Assembly (NCBI RefSeq): GCF_004364865.1
Contig: NZ_SOAU01000001.1
Coordinates: forward strand, 1,674,001 to 1,738,000
DNA from: Ilumatobacter fluminis
Lineage (GTDB): Bacteria; Actinomycetota; Acidimicrobiia; Acidimicrobiales; Ilumatobacteraceae
Direction of reading: 5' to 3'
Length of the DNA stretch: 64,000 nucleotides
The notes below the pieces were generated by a model. It had not been told where the DNA came from and searched no databases. It worked only from the letters and a program-made list of their open reading frames with translations. Positions within the stretch are counted from its first letter, which is position 1. The number at the start of each line of letters is the position of its first letter. The position numbers and the translations under genes were made by a program. Shown here in pieces: positions 18,221-26,525 of the stretch.

Positions 18221-20824
18221 ATGGACCAGCCGGGTGATCGCCCGACCCAGCAGCTCGACGACGACCCGTTCACCGATGGACGACTCGCTCGGGCAGCGCT
18301 CGACGCGATCCCGGTGGCCATGTGGCTGAAGGATCTCGAGGGGCGCTATCTGGCGTGCAACCGCCGGTTCGAGCAGCTCCTCGGCGTGGAAGCGGCCGAT
18401 CTCGTCGGTCGCCCGTCCTCCGACTTCGTCGACGCCGAGACCGCCGAGGTCTTCCGTCGCCAGGACCGGCTGGCCCTGTCGATCGGCAAGCCGGTGACGC
18501 ACGAGCAGTGGGTCGTCGATCGGCTCGACGACCGTCGCAAGCTGTGGGAAACGACCAAGTCCACGGTTCGCGACATCGACGGGACGGCGATCGGTGTACT
18601 GGGGATCTCGTTCGACGTCACCGATCGCGACGAGATGTACCGACAGTTGGTCGACGAGACACAACGCTTCGAGGCGGCCGAGCGCCTCGCCAACACGGGC
18701 AGCTGGGACGAGGACGTGGTCGCCGGTACCAGCCGATGGACGCGTGGCGTGTTCGACATCTTCGGACTCGACCCGGCAACGACCCTTCCCGACCGGCAGG
18801 TGATCATCGACCTCGTCCACCCCGACGATCGAGAGGCCGTCGTCCGCGTCACCGAGGAGGGCCGCCGACACGGGCAGCCGTACGCCCAGCGGTACCGCGC
18901 CATCGTCGACGGGCGCCTCAAGCACGTCGAGTCGCGCGGGTACCCACGGCTCGGCGTCGACGGTCGCCTGCTCCGGGTGACCGGCACGATCCAGGACGTC
19001 ACCGATCGCACCGTTGCCGCGCAGCAGCTGACCGATCTGATCGATGGCACCAAGGACGCCTTCGCGCTGTGCGACATGGACGCCGTGATCCTCGAGGTCA
19101 ACAACGTCTACTGCGAGATCAACGGGTTCACGCCTGACGAGCTCGTCGGACATCGCATCGTCGAGTTCGACGCCATTCAGGAGTCGACCGACTACGAACG
19201 GCTTGCGAGGGTGGTCGAGTCAGGCGGTGAGATCTTCGAGACCGAGCAGCTCCGCAAGGACGGGACGACGTGGCCGGTCGAGGTGTCGCTGAGCTACTCG
19301 GCAGGCGGAGATGGTCGCCTGCTCGTCTTCATGCGCGACCTCACCGAGCGCCGAGCCGCCGAGGCAGTGATTCAGGCCGGTGCGGCACGACACGAAGCGC
19401 TCATGGAACTGACGATGGATGGCTTCGCCGTGCTCGATACAGCCGGGACCATCCTCGAGATCAACGACGTCTATTGCGAGCTCTCCGGATACTCCCGAGA
19501 GGAGCTGGTCGGCAGGCCCATCGTCGACCTCAGAGCTCCCGAGCTGTCCGACGGCAGCGCCACCATCGTCGACGAGGTGCGCGCCGCGGTCGCCAAGCGA
19601 TTCGACAGCGTCCACGTCCGCAAGAACGGGTCGCACTGGCCGATCCAGGTGTCGACGGTCTACTCGCCGATCGAGGGCGGGCGGTTCTTCTCCTACATGC
19701 GGGATCTCACCGATGAGAGTCAACGGCGGGCCGTCGTGCAGCGAGCCGCTGATGACTGGGCGACGCTGCTCCGCGGCAGCACCGACGGCTTCCTTCGAGT
19801 CGACCGGGAGGGACGTGTGGTCGAGGCCAGTGAACCGTTCTGCCGGCTGAGCGGTCTGCAGCCCGACGAGGTCGTCGGACGCTCGATGGCCGATCTCAAT
19901 CCATACGTCGACACTCACGAACTCGTGGCAGGGATGGACGCGTTCGCCGGCGCCGGCGGTGGTGTCGTGCCGGGCGTCGTCCGGCACGCCGACGGCACCG
20001 ACATACCGGTCGAGGTGTCCGTGATGTTCACCGAGCGTGACGGTGGCCAGTTCTTCACCTTCATCCGCGACGAGCGGGAGCGACTCCGCCTGAACGCCGA
20101 AGTCGAGCAGAGCGCACGGCGATTCCGGGCGCTGCTCGACGCATCGTCCGACGGCGTCATCATCATCGGGCACGACAACCGGTTGACCGACGTCAACGCT
20201 CGCTATCTCCAGCTCTCCGGTTTCGCACGTGACGACGTGCTCGGGATGAGTATCGCGGACCTCGACGCCCGCTTCGACGAACATCAGCTCGGAGCGTTCC
20301 GCGCACGCACCGCCGAGCTGGGAACGGTCATTGCCGAGTCGGTGCATCGCCGCAAGGACGGCTCGCTCTGGCCCGTCGAGGTCACCGCGACGGCGACGGG
20401 CGACGAGACCGAGGAGTTCTTCTGCTTCGTCCGCGACATCACCGATCGCTTGCAGGCCACCGCAGCGGTCGAGCAGGCGGCGCACCGATACCAGACGCTC
20501 GTCGACAACACCCGTGACGGCTTCGCCCGCGCGACACTCGACGGCATCATCTTCGAGGCCAACGAGCGGCTCACCGAGATGTTCGGGATGGAACCGGGCG
20601 CCCTGATCGGTCGTTCGGTCACCGAACTCAATGCGACCCGCGCACCCGAAGCCACGAGGGCGATCCTCGCCTCGCTCCCCGAGCGTGGGCACATGGAGAT
20701 CGAGACCGAGGCGCGCCGAGCCGACGGGTCGACCTTCCCGATCCGAATCGAGCTGATGCACTCGGCGGTCGACGGCGGGCACCTGTTCGCCTTCCTCCGA
20801 GACCTGAGCCGGACGGGCCAGTAG
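18221..20824 (+). CDS. Seven-PAS-domain protein lacking an output domain
   Basis: 867 residues made almost entirely of seven PAS domains (about 25-140, 150-270, 275-390, 395-510, 515-625, 630-745, 750-863). Each ends in a RDxTDR-type segment. The sequence stops directly after the last one (FAFLRDLSRTGQ). It is clearly paralogous to the PAS array of the GGDEF-EAL protein at 13710-17744: both share the WLKDLxGRYLxCN first PAS, a GSW-type second PAS and a DGFAR last PAS. No GGDEF, EAL, kinase or DNA-binding domain is visible, and none can be found in the short downstream gap. It may be a sensor partner that associates with a separate output protein. The ATG follows TACGCT (18209-18214) by 6 nt, so it is probably leaderless. 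Confidence 0.9.
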   Translation: MDQPGDRPTQQLDDDPFTDGRLARAALDAIPVAMWLKDLEGRYLACNRRFEQLLGVEAADLVGRPSSDFVDAETAEVFRRQDRLALSIGKPVTHEQWVVDRLDDRRKLWETTKSTVRDIDGTAIGVLGISFDVTDRDEMYRQLVDETQRFEAAERLANTGSWDEDVVAGTSRWTRGVFDIFGLDPATTLPDRQVIIDLVHPDDREAVVRVTEEGRRHGQPYAQRYRAIVDGRLKHVESRGYPRLGVDGRLLRVTGTIQDVTDRTVAAQQLTDLIDGTKDAFALCDMDAVILEVNNVYCEINGFTPDELVGHRIVEFDAIQESTDYERLARVVESGGEIFETEQLRKDGTTWPVEVSLSYSAGGDGRLLVFMRDLTERRAAEAVIQAGAARHEALMELTMDGFAVLDTAGTILEINDVYCELSGYSREELVGRPIVDLRAPELSDGSATIVDEVRAAVAKRFDSVHVRKNGSHWPIQVSTVYSPIEGGRFFSYMRDLTDESQRRAVVQRAADDWATLLRGSTDGFLRVDREGRVVEASEPFCRLSGLQPDEVVGRSMADLNPYVDTHELVAGMDAFAGAGGGVVPGVVRHADGTDIPVEVSVMFTERDGGQFFTFIRDERERLRLNAEVEQSARRFRALLDASSDGVIIIGHDNRLTDVNARYLQLSGFARDDVLGMSIADLDARFDEHQLGAFRARTAELGTVIAESVHRRKDGSLWPVEVTATATGDETEEFFCFVRDITDRLQATAAVEQAAHRYQTLVDNTRDGFARATLDGIIFEANERLTEMFGMEPGALIGRSVTELNATRAPEATRAILASLPERGHMEIETEARRADGSTFPIRIELMHSAVDGGHLFAFLRDLSRTGQ

Positions 20825-20927
20825 GTACAGCCGAGTCATCCCGACGTTCAGGTGCGTGCTGCCGGTCGACGGGAGGTCTCGAGGCTCGGGCAGCCGCGCC
20901 GAGGGTCCGTCAAATCGGGGCGACCCG

Positions 20928-21455
20928 ATGGCAAGCTGGAACGCGATGACGACGTTCCCCTCCACCGTCACCGACACGACCGTCCCCACGACGGCCGCGC
21001 CCGGTGCTGCCGCCGACGGCAGCCAGGGGTTGATCGGCTCGGTCGGCGACGTCATACGGGGCACGATCGACAACCTCGGCGAGAACGGCTATCAGACCGG
21101 CGTCGCCATCGTCGTCACGACCGTCGCCGTCGTCGCCATGCTCAACATCAAGGCGCCGAAGTGGATCATCGCACCGGTCGCCGTCGGGGCCTTCTGGGCC
21201 GGCTGGCTCGGCTGGAACACGATGACGGGCCAGAACAACCCGCTGTTCCCCGGCGACATCGACGCGACGAAGCTGTGGGACGTGGCGCTCGCCGGCGACA
21301 GCGGCTTCCTGATCGTCGTGATCGTCGCCTGCGTCGCCGCACTGTTCATCTGGCGGACGAGCATGGCGCTCGCCAGCCGCATCATGCTGATGCTCGGCGC
21401 CGTGCTCGGAGCCTCGTTCGTCTACAACCTGTTCGAAGCCGTCCGGGTCGCCTGA
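20928..21455 (+). CDS. Four-helix membrane protein, unknown
   Basis: 175 residues. A Thr/Ala-rich N-terminus (about 1-30) precedes four hydrophobic segments (about 52-70, 77-97, 122-142, 148-170). Between the second and third is an Asn/Pro-containing extramembrane loop with NNPLFPGDIDATKLWD. No family is recognised. ATG 20928 was taken (TCAAAT at 20910-20915 is a possible -10); ATG 20946 is also possible. It is convergent with the ferritin-like gene that ends at 21484. Confidence 0.65.
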   Translation: MASWNAMTTFPSTVTDTTVPTTAAPGAAADGSQGLIGSVGDVIRGTIDNLGENGYQTGVAIVVTTVAVVAMLNIKAPKWIIAPVAVGAFWAGWLGWNTMTGQNNPLFPGDIDATKLWDVALAGDSGFLIVVIVACVAALFIWRTSMALASRIMLMLGAVLGASFVYNLFEAVRVA

Positions 21456-21483
21456 GCGAACCGAACGGCTCGAGCCGGGCGGG

Positions 21484-22278
21484 TCAGCAGGACAGGCCGC
21501 TGTAGACGAAGGTGTTCTCGGCCGGCGTCTGCAGCGTGACCGAGGCACGGGCACCCTCTGCGTCGGGCGCACCCACCACGAGCGTGATGCCGGTGAGCTG
21601 GCCGAACGGCGCCGGGATGGCGTAGAAGATCGGGAACTCGCTCTCGTCGGCGGTGCCGAGCTCGGGTGCGATCGCGTCGGGGTTCGTGGCCAGCGCCACG
21701 ACCGACGACTGCCGGGCCGACTCGTTGCCGATCGTCATGAGCGCCGGCCGCAGCGAACCGTCGCTGAGCTGCTCGACCATCGCCTGGTACGAGGCCGCCA
21801 CGACCGTTTCGAAACCGTTGGCGATCTCGAGCGCGTCGCGGGTCGGGTCGTCGGAGCCGGCCAGCGCGTTCGACAGCGGCGTCACGATCCGCTCCATCAT
21901 GAACGGGTTCGAACACTCGAACGGCGTGCCGCCGACCTGGGTCACGAGCTCGCCGACCTCGTCGGCGTGGCGCTCGTGCGACTCGATCAGATCCTCGGCC
22001 AGCGCGAGCGCGTCGCCCGACAGCGAACCGGTGAGAATCCGGTGCATCGCCACGGTCGTGTACTCGAGCGACTGCAGCGTGCGCAAGATGACGGCGTCGT
22101 CGACGGTCGTGTCGAGCGACTCCTCCTCGGGGAGCAGTTCGACGCCGATCTTGCCCGGGTTGGTGGGGCCGGAGCGTTCGGAACCGCACGCAGCGAGGAC
22201 AGCGCCGAGCGACAGAACGATGCCGCCGTTGCGGATCAGCTCGCGGCGGTTGAGCGGGGTGGGCTGTTTCGAGGTCAT
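21484..22278 (-). CDS. Tat-exported ferritin-like lipoprotein
   Basis: 264 residues. The N-terminus has a twin-arginine motif (NRRELIRNGG), a hydrophobic stretch and a lipobox ending LAAC, so it is probably exported folded and lipidated. The rest is helical and resembles ferritin-like domains: LQSLEYTTVAMHRIL, an ESHERHADEV helix with E-x2-H, and a later helix with ESARQSS. The metal-ligand pattern is incomplete to the eye, so diiron binding is uncertain. It starts 4 nt after the stop of a second Tat ferritin-like gene, and the pair is surely cotranscribed. Confidence 0.8.
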   Translation of the reverse strand: MTSKQPTPLNRRELIRNGGIVLSLGAVLAACGSERSGPTNPGKIGVELLPEEESLDTTVDDAVILRTLQSLEYTTVAMHRILTGSLSGDALALAEDLIESHERHADEVGELVTQVGGTPFECSNPFMMERIVTPLSNALAGSDDPTRDALEIANGFETVVAASYQAMVEQLSDGSLRPALMTIGNESARQSSVVALATNPDAIAPELGTADESEFPIFYAIPAPFGQLTGITLVVGAPDAEGARASVTLQTPAENTFVYSGLSC

Positions 22279-22282
22279 GGGA

Positions 22283-22831
22283 TCAGGCCTCCGGGGCCAG
22301 CGCAGCGGCGGAGTTGACGAGCTGGGTCTCGAGGTCGGCGCCCGACAGGGCCGCGATGGTGGCGGCGTGGCGCGACTCGGTGATGGCGATCGACGCGATC
22401 GCCGAGATGGACGGGCCGTCGTCGGTCATGCCGAGCAGCTCGGTGTGCGTCGCCGCCAGCGTGTTCTCGAGCTGGAGTGCGGCCTCGGACGGATCGCCGG
22501 ACGAGAAAGCGCCCGACAACTCGTCGTACACCGCGTCGAGTCGGCCAGTGGCCGACAGGCCGGCGATGCCGGCGATCCGCTGCGCGTACGCAGCGTGGTG
22601 CTGTGCCATGACCGACCACAAGTCGCCGTCGGCGAGCTCGTACAGCGCCTGAGCGGTGAGCTCGGCCCGCATGGCGAAGCCGGCGATCGACGACGCCTCG
22701 GACCCCGCAGCCGCCGATGCGGTGCGAGCCGTGGCCAGGACGGTGCCGAACGCGCCCAGCCCGAGCATGGCCCGGCGCGTGGTGCGGCCCTGGTCAGATG
22801 CGGTGGAGTCCGCAGGGGCGGGGTTGGTCAC
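22283..22831 (-). CDS. Tat-exported ferritin-like protein
   Basis: 182 residues. The Tat signal is TTRRAMLGLGAFG followed by a hydrophobic stretch ending near TASAAAG. The mature part is helical with ferritin-like helices (AMRAELTAQALYELA, QHHAAYAQRIAGI, ENTLAATHTELLGM, ITESRHAATIAAL) that carry E/H pairs spaced as in diiron four-helix bundles. The GTG at 22831 is preceded by AAAGGA about 7 nt away; an ATG at 22876 would give a longer, unlikely N-terminus. It is the first gene of a two-gene operon with the lipoprotein version at 21484-22278. Confidence 0.78.
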   Translation of the reverse strand: MTNPAPADSTASDQGRTTRRAMLGLGAFGTVLATARTASAAAGSEASSIAGFAMRAELTAQALYELADGDLWSVMAQHHAAYAQRIAGIAGLSATGRLDAVYDELSGAFSSGDPSEAALQLENTLAATHTELLGMTDDGPSISAIASIAITESRHAATIAALSGADLETQLVNSAAALAPEA

Positions 22832-22967
22832 GTGAGGTCCTTTCGAAGCGTTCAGCTGCTGGCGCGCACCCATCATGCAGGTTCGGGACGCGGCGACGCC
22901 ATTCTAAGCGGGCGAGGTCGTTCGGTCGCGATTCCGGTGCGGGTGACTTCTGTGGCGTCGAAACCGC

Positions 22968-23411
22968 TCAGCCCAGACCGGTCGGGCGGAATCCCTTGCT
23001 CCGGAGACGCTGACCGAGGGCGCCGCCGAGCACACCCGCACCGACGACGACCGACAGGTTGAAGAACGCGGCGAACCAGCTCACGTCGGCACCCCGGAGC
23101 AGGCGGAACAGGATGAACACCGCCTGTGCGGCCAGGTAGGTGCCGGTCGCCGTCGCCAGGGCGTGCGAGTACGGGAGGTTCAGGCGCTGCACCCAGGCGG
23201 CACAGCCGGCGCCGAGGACGAAGCCGACGACGGCGCCCAGCGACAACCAGATCGCGAGCGCCGAGTCGTCCTGGCTGTCTGCGGCCCAACGCGCTGCGAT
23301 CGAGAACGGCACGGCGAACACCAGCGCAACCGACGCGCCGGCCTTGAGCGCCATCGGGTCCCATCGTCCGGATGTCGCGCCGTGATCCGCGCTGTGATCG
23401 TCGGTGGTCAT
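22968..23411 (-). CDS. Small four-helix membrane protein, unknown
   Basis: 147 residues with a His/Asp-rich N-terminus ([11 protein letters not shown]) and four hydrophobic segments (about 24-42, 52-72, 84-103, 112-132). It ends in a basic RLRSKGF tail. No family is recognised. It is divergent from rubrerythrin, and a 14-bp palindrome sits 66 nt upstream of its ATG. The two may share a regulator, but this is inference. Confidence 0.7.
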   Translation of the reverse strand: MTTDDHSADHGATSGRWDPMALKAGASVALVFAVPFSIAARWAADSQDDSALAIWLSLGAVVGFVLGAGCAAWVQRLNLPYSHALATATGTYLAAQAVFILFRLLRGADVSWFAAFFNLSVVVGAGVLGGALGQRLRSKGFRPTGLG

Positions 23412-23476
23412 CGGCTCGTCCTCACGTCCACGAGCCTATGCGGCCCGGGTCGGGCGGCGACCGGGAGCGCACAACT

Positions 23477-23509
23477 CGTGCTCGTTCGCACCGTTTGCGA
23501 ACGAGCACG
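23477..23509. promoter_or_regulatory. 14-bp perfect inverted repeat before rubrerythrin
   Basis: CGTGCTCGTTCGCA at 23477-23490 and its exact complement at 23496-23509 flank a 5-nt spacer. The site lies between two divergent genes, 66 nt from the membrane-protein start and 91 nt from the rubrerythrin start, with no T-tract. An operator for a dimeric repressor is the likely reading. Its inner bases do not match the LexA or Fur consensus that I know. Confidence 0.55.
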
Positions 23510-23599
23510 CAATGCGCGATCGTTCCGCCTGTTCAACGGCATCCGGGCGAGCTGCGCAGTCGCCCGGACCCAACACACCCTCCAGCCAAGGAGTCCCTC

Positions 23600-24016
23600 A
23601 TGCCCGACCTCGACGGAACCAAGACACACGAGAACCTCAAGGAGGCCTTCGCCGGCGAGAGCCAGGCGAACCGCCGCTACCTGTGGTTCGCGCAGAAGGC
23701 CGACATCGAGGGATACCCCGACACGGCCGCCCTGTTCCGTTCGGTCGCCGAAGGCGAGACCGGCCATGCACACGGCCACCTCGAGTACCTCGCCGAGGTC
23801 GGCGACCCCGCTTCCGGCGAGCCGATCGGTGACACCGAGGAGAACCTGAAGGCCGCCATCGCCGGCGAGACCTACGAGTACACCCAGATGTACCCGGGCT
23901 TCGCCAAGACCGCCCGCGACGAGGGCTTCGACGAGATCGCCGAGTGGTTCGAGACGCTGGCCCGCGCCGAGAAGTCGCACGCCGGCCGCTTCACCCAGGG
24001 CCTCGACGACCTCTGA
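23600..24016 (+). CDS. Rubrerythrin (diiron domain only)
   Basis: 138 residues, a four-helix diiron protein that reduces peroxide in the cytosol. Visible ligands are Glu20, Glu53 with His56 (EGETGH), Glu90, Glu93 or so, and Glu124 with His127 (AEKSH). The C-terminal rubredoxin-like FeS4 domain of classical rubrerythrin is missing, as in the shorter family members, so an outside electron donor is needed. The Fe-S protein downstream is a candidate. AAGGAG stands about 7 nt before the ATG. A strong hairpin follows the gene, then the Fe-S gene. Confidence 0.93.
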   Translation: MPDLDGTKTHENLKEAFAGESQANRRYLWFAQKADIEGYPDTAALFRSVAEGETGHAHGHLEYLAEVGDPASGEPIGDTEENLKAAIAGETYEYTQMYPGFAKTARDEGFDEIAEWFETLARAEKSHAGRFTQGLDDL

Positions 24017-24030
24017 TCCAACCCTCCCTT

Positions 24031-24072
24031 CGTGTCGCGCTGCGCCCGCTCACCAGGACGCAGCGCGACATG
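24031..24072 (+). terminator. Stable hairpin between rubrerythrin and the Fe-S gene
   Basis: Arms TGTCGCGCTGCG (24033-24044) and CGCAGCGCGACA (24059-24070) pair perfectly, extended by a G-U and a C-G pair, around a 14-nt loop. There is no T-run after it. It may be a partial terminator or an mRNA-stabilising stem that lets rubrerythrin be made in excess over the downstream genes. Confidence 0.5.
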
Positions 24073-24110
24073 AACGGGACTGGCGAGCGTCGCCACCGGA
24101 GGTTCTGCTC

Positions 24111-25439
24111 ATGACCACGACGTACGACCCACACCACCCGCTGTATCTCGACGAGGCCGACGTGCGAGACGAGTTGACCCGCGTCTACGACCTGTGTCAC
24201 GGGTGTCGGCTCTGCTTCAAGTTCTGCACCTCGTTCCCGACGCTGTTCGACTACATCGACCGCTTCGACGACCAGGACGCCGGCCGCCTCACGCCCGCCG
24301 AACAAGACCAGGTCGTGGCCGAGTGCTTCCAGTGCAAGCTGTGCTACGTCAACTGCCCGTACATCCCCGAGCTGCACGAATGGGCGCTCGATTTCCCACG
24401 GTTGATGCTGCGTGCGGATGCAATGCGTCACGCCAACGGGCACCAGCCGACCAAGCAGCAGGCTGCCACCCGGGTCATGGCCCGCACCGACGCGCTCGGC
24501 GCCATCGGCTCGATGGCGGCGCCGCTCGCCAACAAGGCGATCGAGTCACGCGAGGGATCGCTCGTCCGCAAGGTGATGGCCAAGACCACGGGCGTGTCCG
24601 CCACGCGCCTGCTCCCGCCGTACGCGAAGCAGCGCTTCTCGACCTGGTTCAAGCAGCATGTCGCGAAGCTCGGCCGCCCACGCCAGGGCGCTGTCACCGT
24701 GTTCCCGACCTGCCTCGTCGAATACCAGGACGTCCAGGTCGGCAAGGACCTGGTCCAGGTCTACGAGCGCAACGGCATCGAGTGCGAGACCACGGCTGCC
24801 GGCTGCTGTGGCGCACCGTGGCTCCACTCCGGTGACGTGAAGCAGTTCGGCAAGATCGCCGACAAGAACGTGCAGACGCTCGCCGACGAGATCCGCTCGG
24901 GCGGCCGCGACGTCGTGGTTCCACAGCCGACGTGTGGCTACGTCCTGAAGAAGGACTACGTCGACTACTGCGACCCGGCTCGTCGCGACGATGCCCGACT
25001 CGTCGCCGAGCACACGTTCGACGCCGCGGAGTACCTCGTGAAGGTGCACAAGGCCGACGACACCGAACTCGACACCGACTTCGACGGCGACGTTCCCGAC
25101 GACATCACGTACCACGTCGCCTGCCACCTGCGCGCCCAGAACATCGGCTTCAAGAGCCGTGACCTGATGAAACTGACCGGCGCCAAGGTCAAGCTGGTGC
25201 AGCAGTGCTCCGGCATCGACGGGATGTGGGGCTTCCGCGACGGCAACGAGGAGATCGCCGTCCCGATCGCGAAGAAGCTGGCCGACCAGATCGACAAGGC
25301 CAACGCCAAGGCCGAGGGCGACGTCGCCGTCACCGGCGACTGCAGCCTCGCGAACACGGCGATCGCCGAGCAGACCGGCAACCGACCCGCCCATCCGATC
25401 AGCCTCGTCGCCCGCGCCTACGGCATCGACACCGACTGA
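24111..25439 (+). CDS. GlpC/HdrD-like iron-sulfur oxidoreductase subunit
   Basis: 442 residues. Two 4Fe-4S ferredoxin motifs near the N-terminus (Cys29, 32, 35, 39 and Cys72, 75, 78, 82) are followed by two CCG-type cysteine-rich domains. CCGAPW lies in the first, and a CHLR...CSGIDGMWG pair in the second. This matches the heterodisulfide reductase/glycerol-3-phosphate dehydrogenase C subunits that pass electrons between clusters and thiols or quinones. It sits between rubrerythrin and DUF3501, a triad that recurs in other genomes, so it may deliver electrons to rubrerythrin. A GGAGGT ribosome binding site lies 7 nt before the ATG. Confidence 0.9.
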   Translation: MTTTYDPHHPLYLDEADVRDELTRVYDLCHGCRLCFKFCTSFPTLFDYIDRFDDQDAGRLTPAEQDQVVAECFQCKLCYVNCPYIPELHEWALDFPRLMLRADAMRHANGHQPTKQQAATRVMARTDALGAIGSMAAPLANKAIESREGSLVRKVMAKTTGVSATRLLPPYAKQRFSTWFKQHVAKLGRPRQGAVTVFPTCLVEYQDVQVGKDLVQVYERNGIECETTAAGCCGAPWLHSGDVKQFGKIADKNVQTLADEIRSGGRDVVVPQPTCGYVLKKDYVDYCDPARRDDARLVAEHTFDAAEYLVKVHKADDTELDTDFDGDVPDDITYHVACHLRAQNIGFKSRDLMKLTGAKVKLVQQCSGIDGMWGFRDGNEEIAVPIAKKLADQIDKANAKAEGDVAVTGDCSLANTAIAEQTGNRPAHPISLVARAYGIDTD

Positions 25440-25472
25440 TCACCAGCCGCAGCCCGGCGACCACGGAGCCTC

Positions 25473-26063
25473 ATGTCCCGCAAGCTGACCCTCGACGACA
25501 TCGCCGACGTGCGTGCCTACGAGCGCGAGCGCGCCGACTTCCGGTCGCAGGTGATCGACCTGAAGCGCCGCCGGCGCGTCCACGTCGGCACGATCATCAC
25601 GTTCCTGTTCGAGAACCGCGACACCATCCGATTCCAGATCCAGGAGATGGCACGGGTCGAGAAGCTGACCACCGACGCTGAGATCCAGATCGAACTCGAC
25701 ATCTACAACCCGATGATCCCCGACGCCGGTCAGGTGTGCGCCACGATGTTCCTCGAACTCACCACCGACGACCAGGTCCGCGAGTGGCTCCCGAAACTGG
25801 CGAACGTCGAGCGGTCGGTGCTCCTCGTGTTGTCGGATGGGTCACGGATCAGGGGAACGATCGACGAACAGCACGAGCAGGGCCTCACTCGTGAGGCGGT
25901 GACCGCCGCCGTGCACTACCTGCGGTGGGACCTCACGGCTGAACAGGTCGACGCGTTCGCCGCCGGCGACGTGGTGCTCGAGATCGATCATCCCGCCTAT
26001 CTCGAGGCGGTCGCGCTCGGATCGGCCACCCACGACGAACTCCTGCACGACCTGCTCGGGTGA
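25473..26063 (+). CDS. DUF3501 family protein
   Basis: 196 residues beginning MSRKLTLDDIADVRAYER. It contains the family-typical RRVHVGTIITFLFENRDTIRFQIQEM segment read in pieces (VGTIITFLFEN, TIRFQIQEM), an EIQIELDIYN run and a C-terminal DHPAYLEAVAL. The molecular role of DUF3501 is unknown. The family is found beside rubrerythrin and a GlpC-like Fe-S protein, as here, which points to a redox function. It begins 33 nt after the Fe-S gene and is probably in the same transcript. Confidence 0.88.
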   Translation: MSRKLTLDDIADVRAYERERADFRSQVIDLKRRRRVHVGTIITFLFENRDTIRFQIQEMARVEKLTTDAEIQIELDIYNPMIPDAGQVCATMFLELTTDDQVREWLPKLANVERSVLLVLSDGSRIRGTIDEQHEQGLTREAVTAAVHYLRWDLTAEQVDAFAAGDVVLEIDHPAYLEAVALGSATHDELLHDLLG

Positions 26064-26183
26064 TGACATCGCCTCCTGGCGGCCGCCTGCACATCGAACC
26101 TGGTCAGAACGACACTCAGCGATAACCGAGCGTTCACAGATACCTCTGGAAATGGCCGCCGACGCGTTCTAGTGTCCCCATCG

Positions 26184-26474
26184 ATGACACCCGAGCCCAA
26201 CAAGGCGAGCAGGACGAGACGAACCGGGGGAACCGTGTCAGCCCATGAACTCGAATGGCGGATGCTCGGCGCGTGCCGAGGTCTCGACCCGACGATCTTC
26301 TATCCCGACCGCGACGACGAAGCCGACGTCGCGAAGCAGGTGTGCGCCGAGTGCTCGGTGCAACAGACCTGCCTCGACTATGCGCTGACCCAGCGCGAGA
26401 AGGCGGGGGTGTGGGGTGGCGCGACCGAACGCGATCGGCGCCGCATCCTGCGCCAACGTCGTCGCACCGCCTGA
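26184..26474 (+). CDS. WhiB family iron-sulfur transcription regulator
   Basis: 96 residues with the four WhiB cysteines (Cys31; Cys54-x2-Cys57-x5-Cys63) that bind a 4Fe-4S cluster. The GVWGG turn (residues 75-79) follows, then a basic C-terminus (RDRRRILRQRRR) for sigma-factor and DNA contacts. WhiB proteins are confined to Actinobacteria and their phages. ATG 26184 is chosen because TAGTGT (26170-26175) lies 8 nt before it. GTG 26236, preceded by GGGGGA, would give a shorter protein that keeps all cysteines. Nearness to the rubrerythrin group may reflect a shared response to redox stress. Confidence 0.93.
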   Translation: MTPEPNKASRTRRTGGTVSAHELEWRMLGACRGLDPTIFYPDRDDEADVAKQVCAECSVQQTCLDYALTQREKAGVWGGATERDRRRILRQRRRTA

Positions 26475-26525
26475 CACCCGAACGCATCGGGAGCGGCCGA
26501 CGGTCGCGGATTAGCCTGCCGGGTC

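Noticed and set aside
20825-20927. A GGDEF remnant after the PAS-only gene
   Set aside because: The gap is about 100 nt with no GGDEF-like residues in any frame, so a lost output domain is not supported here.
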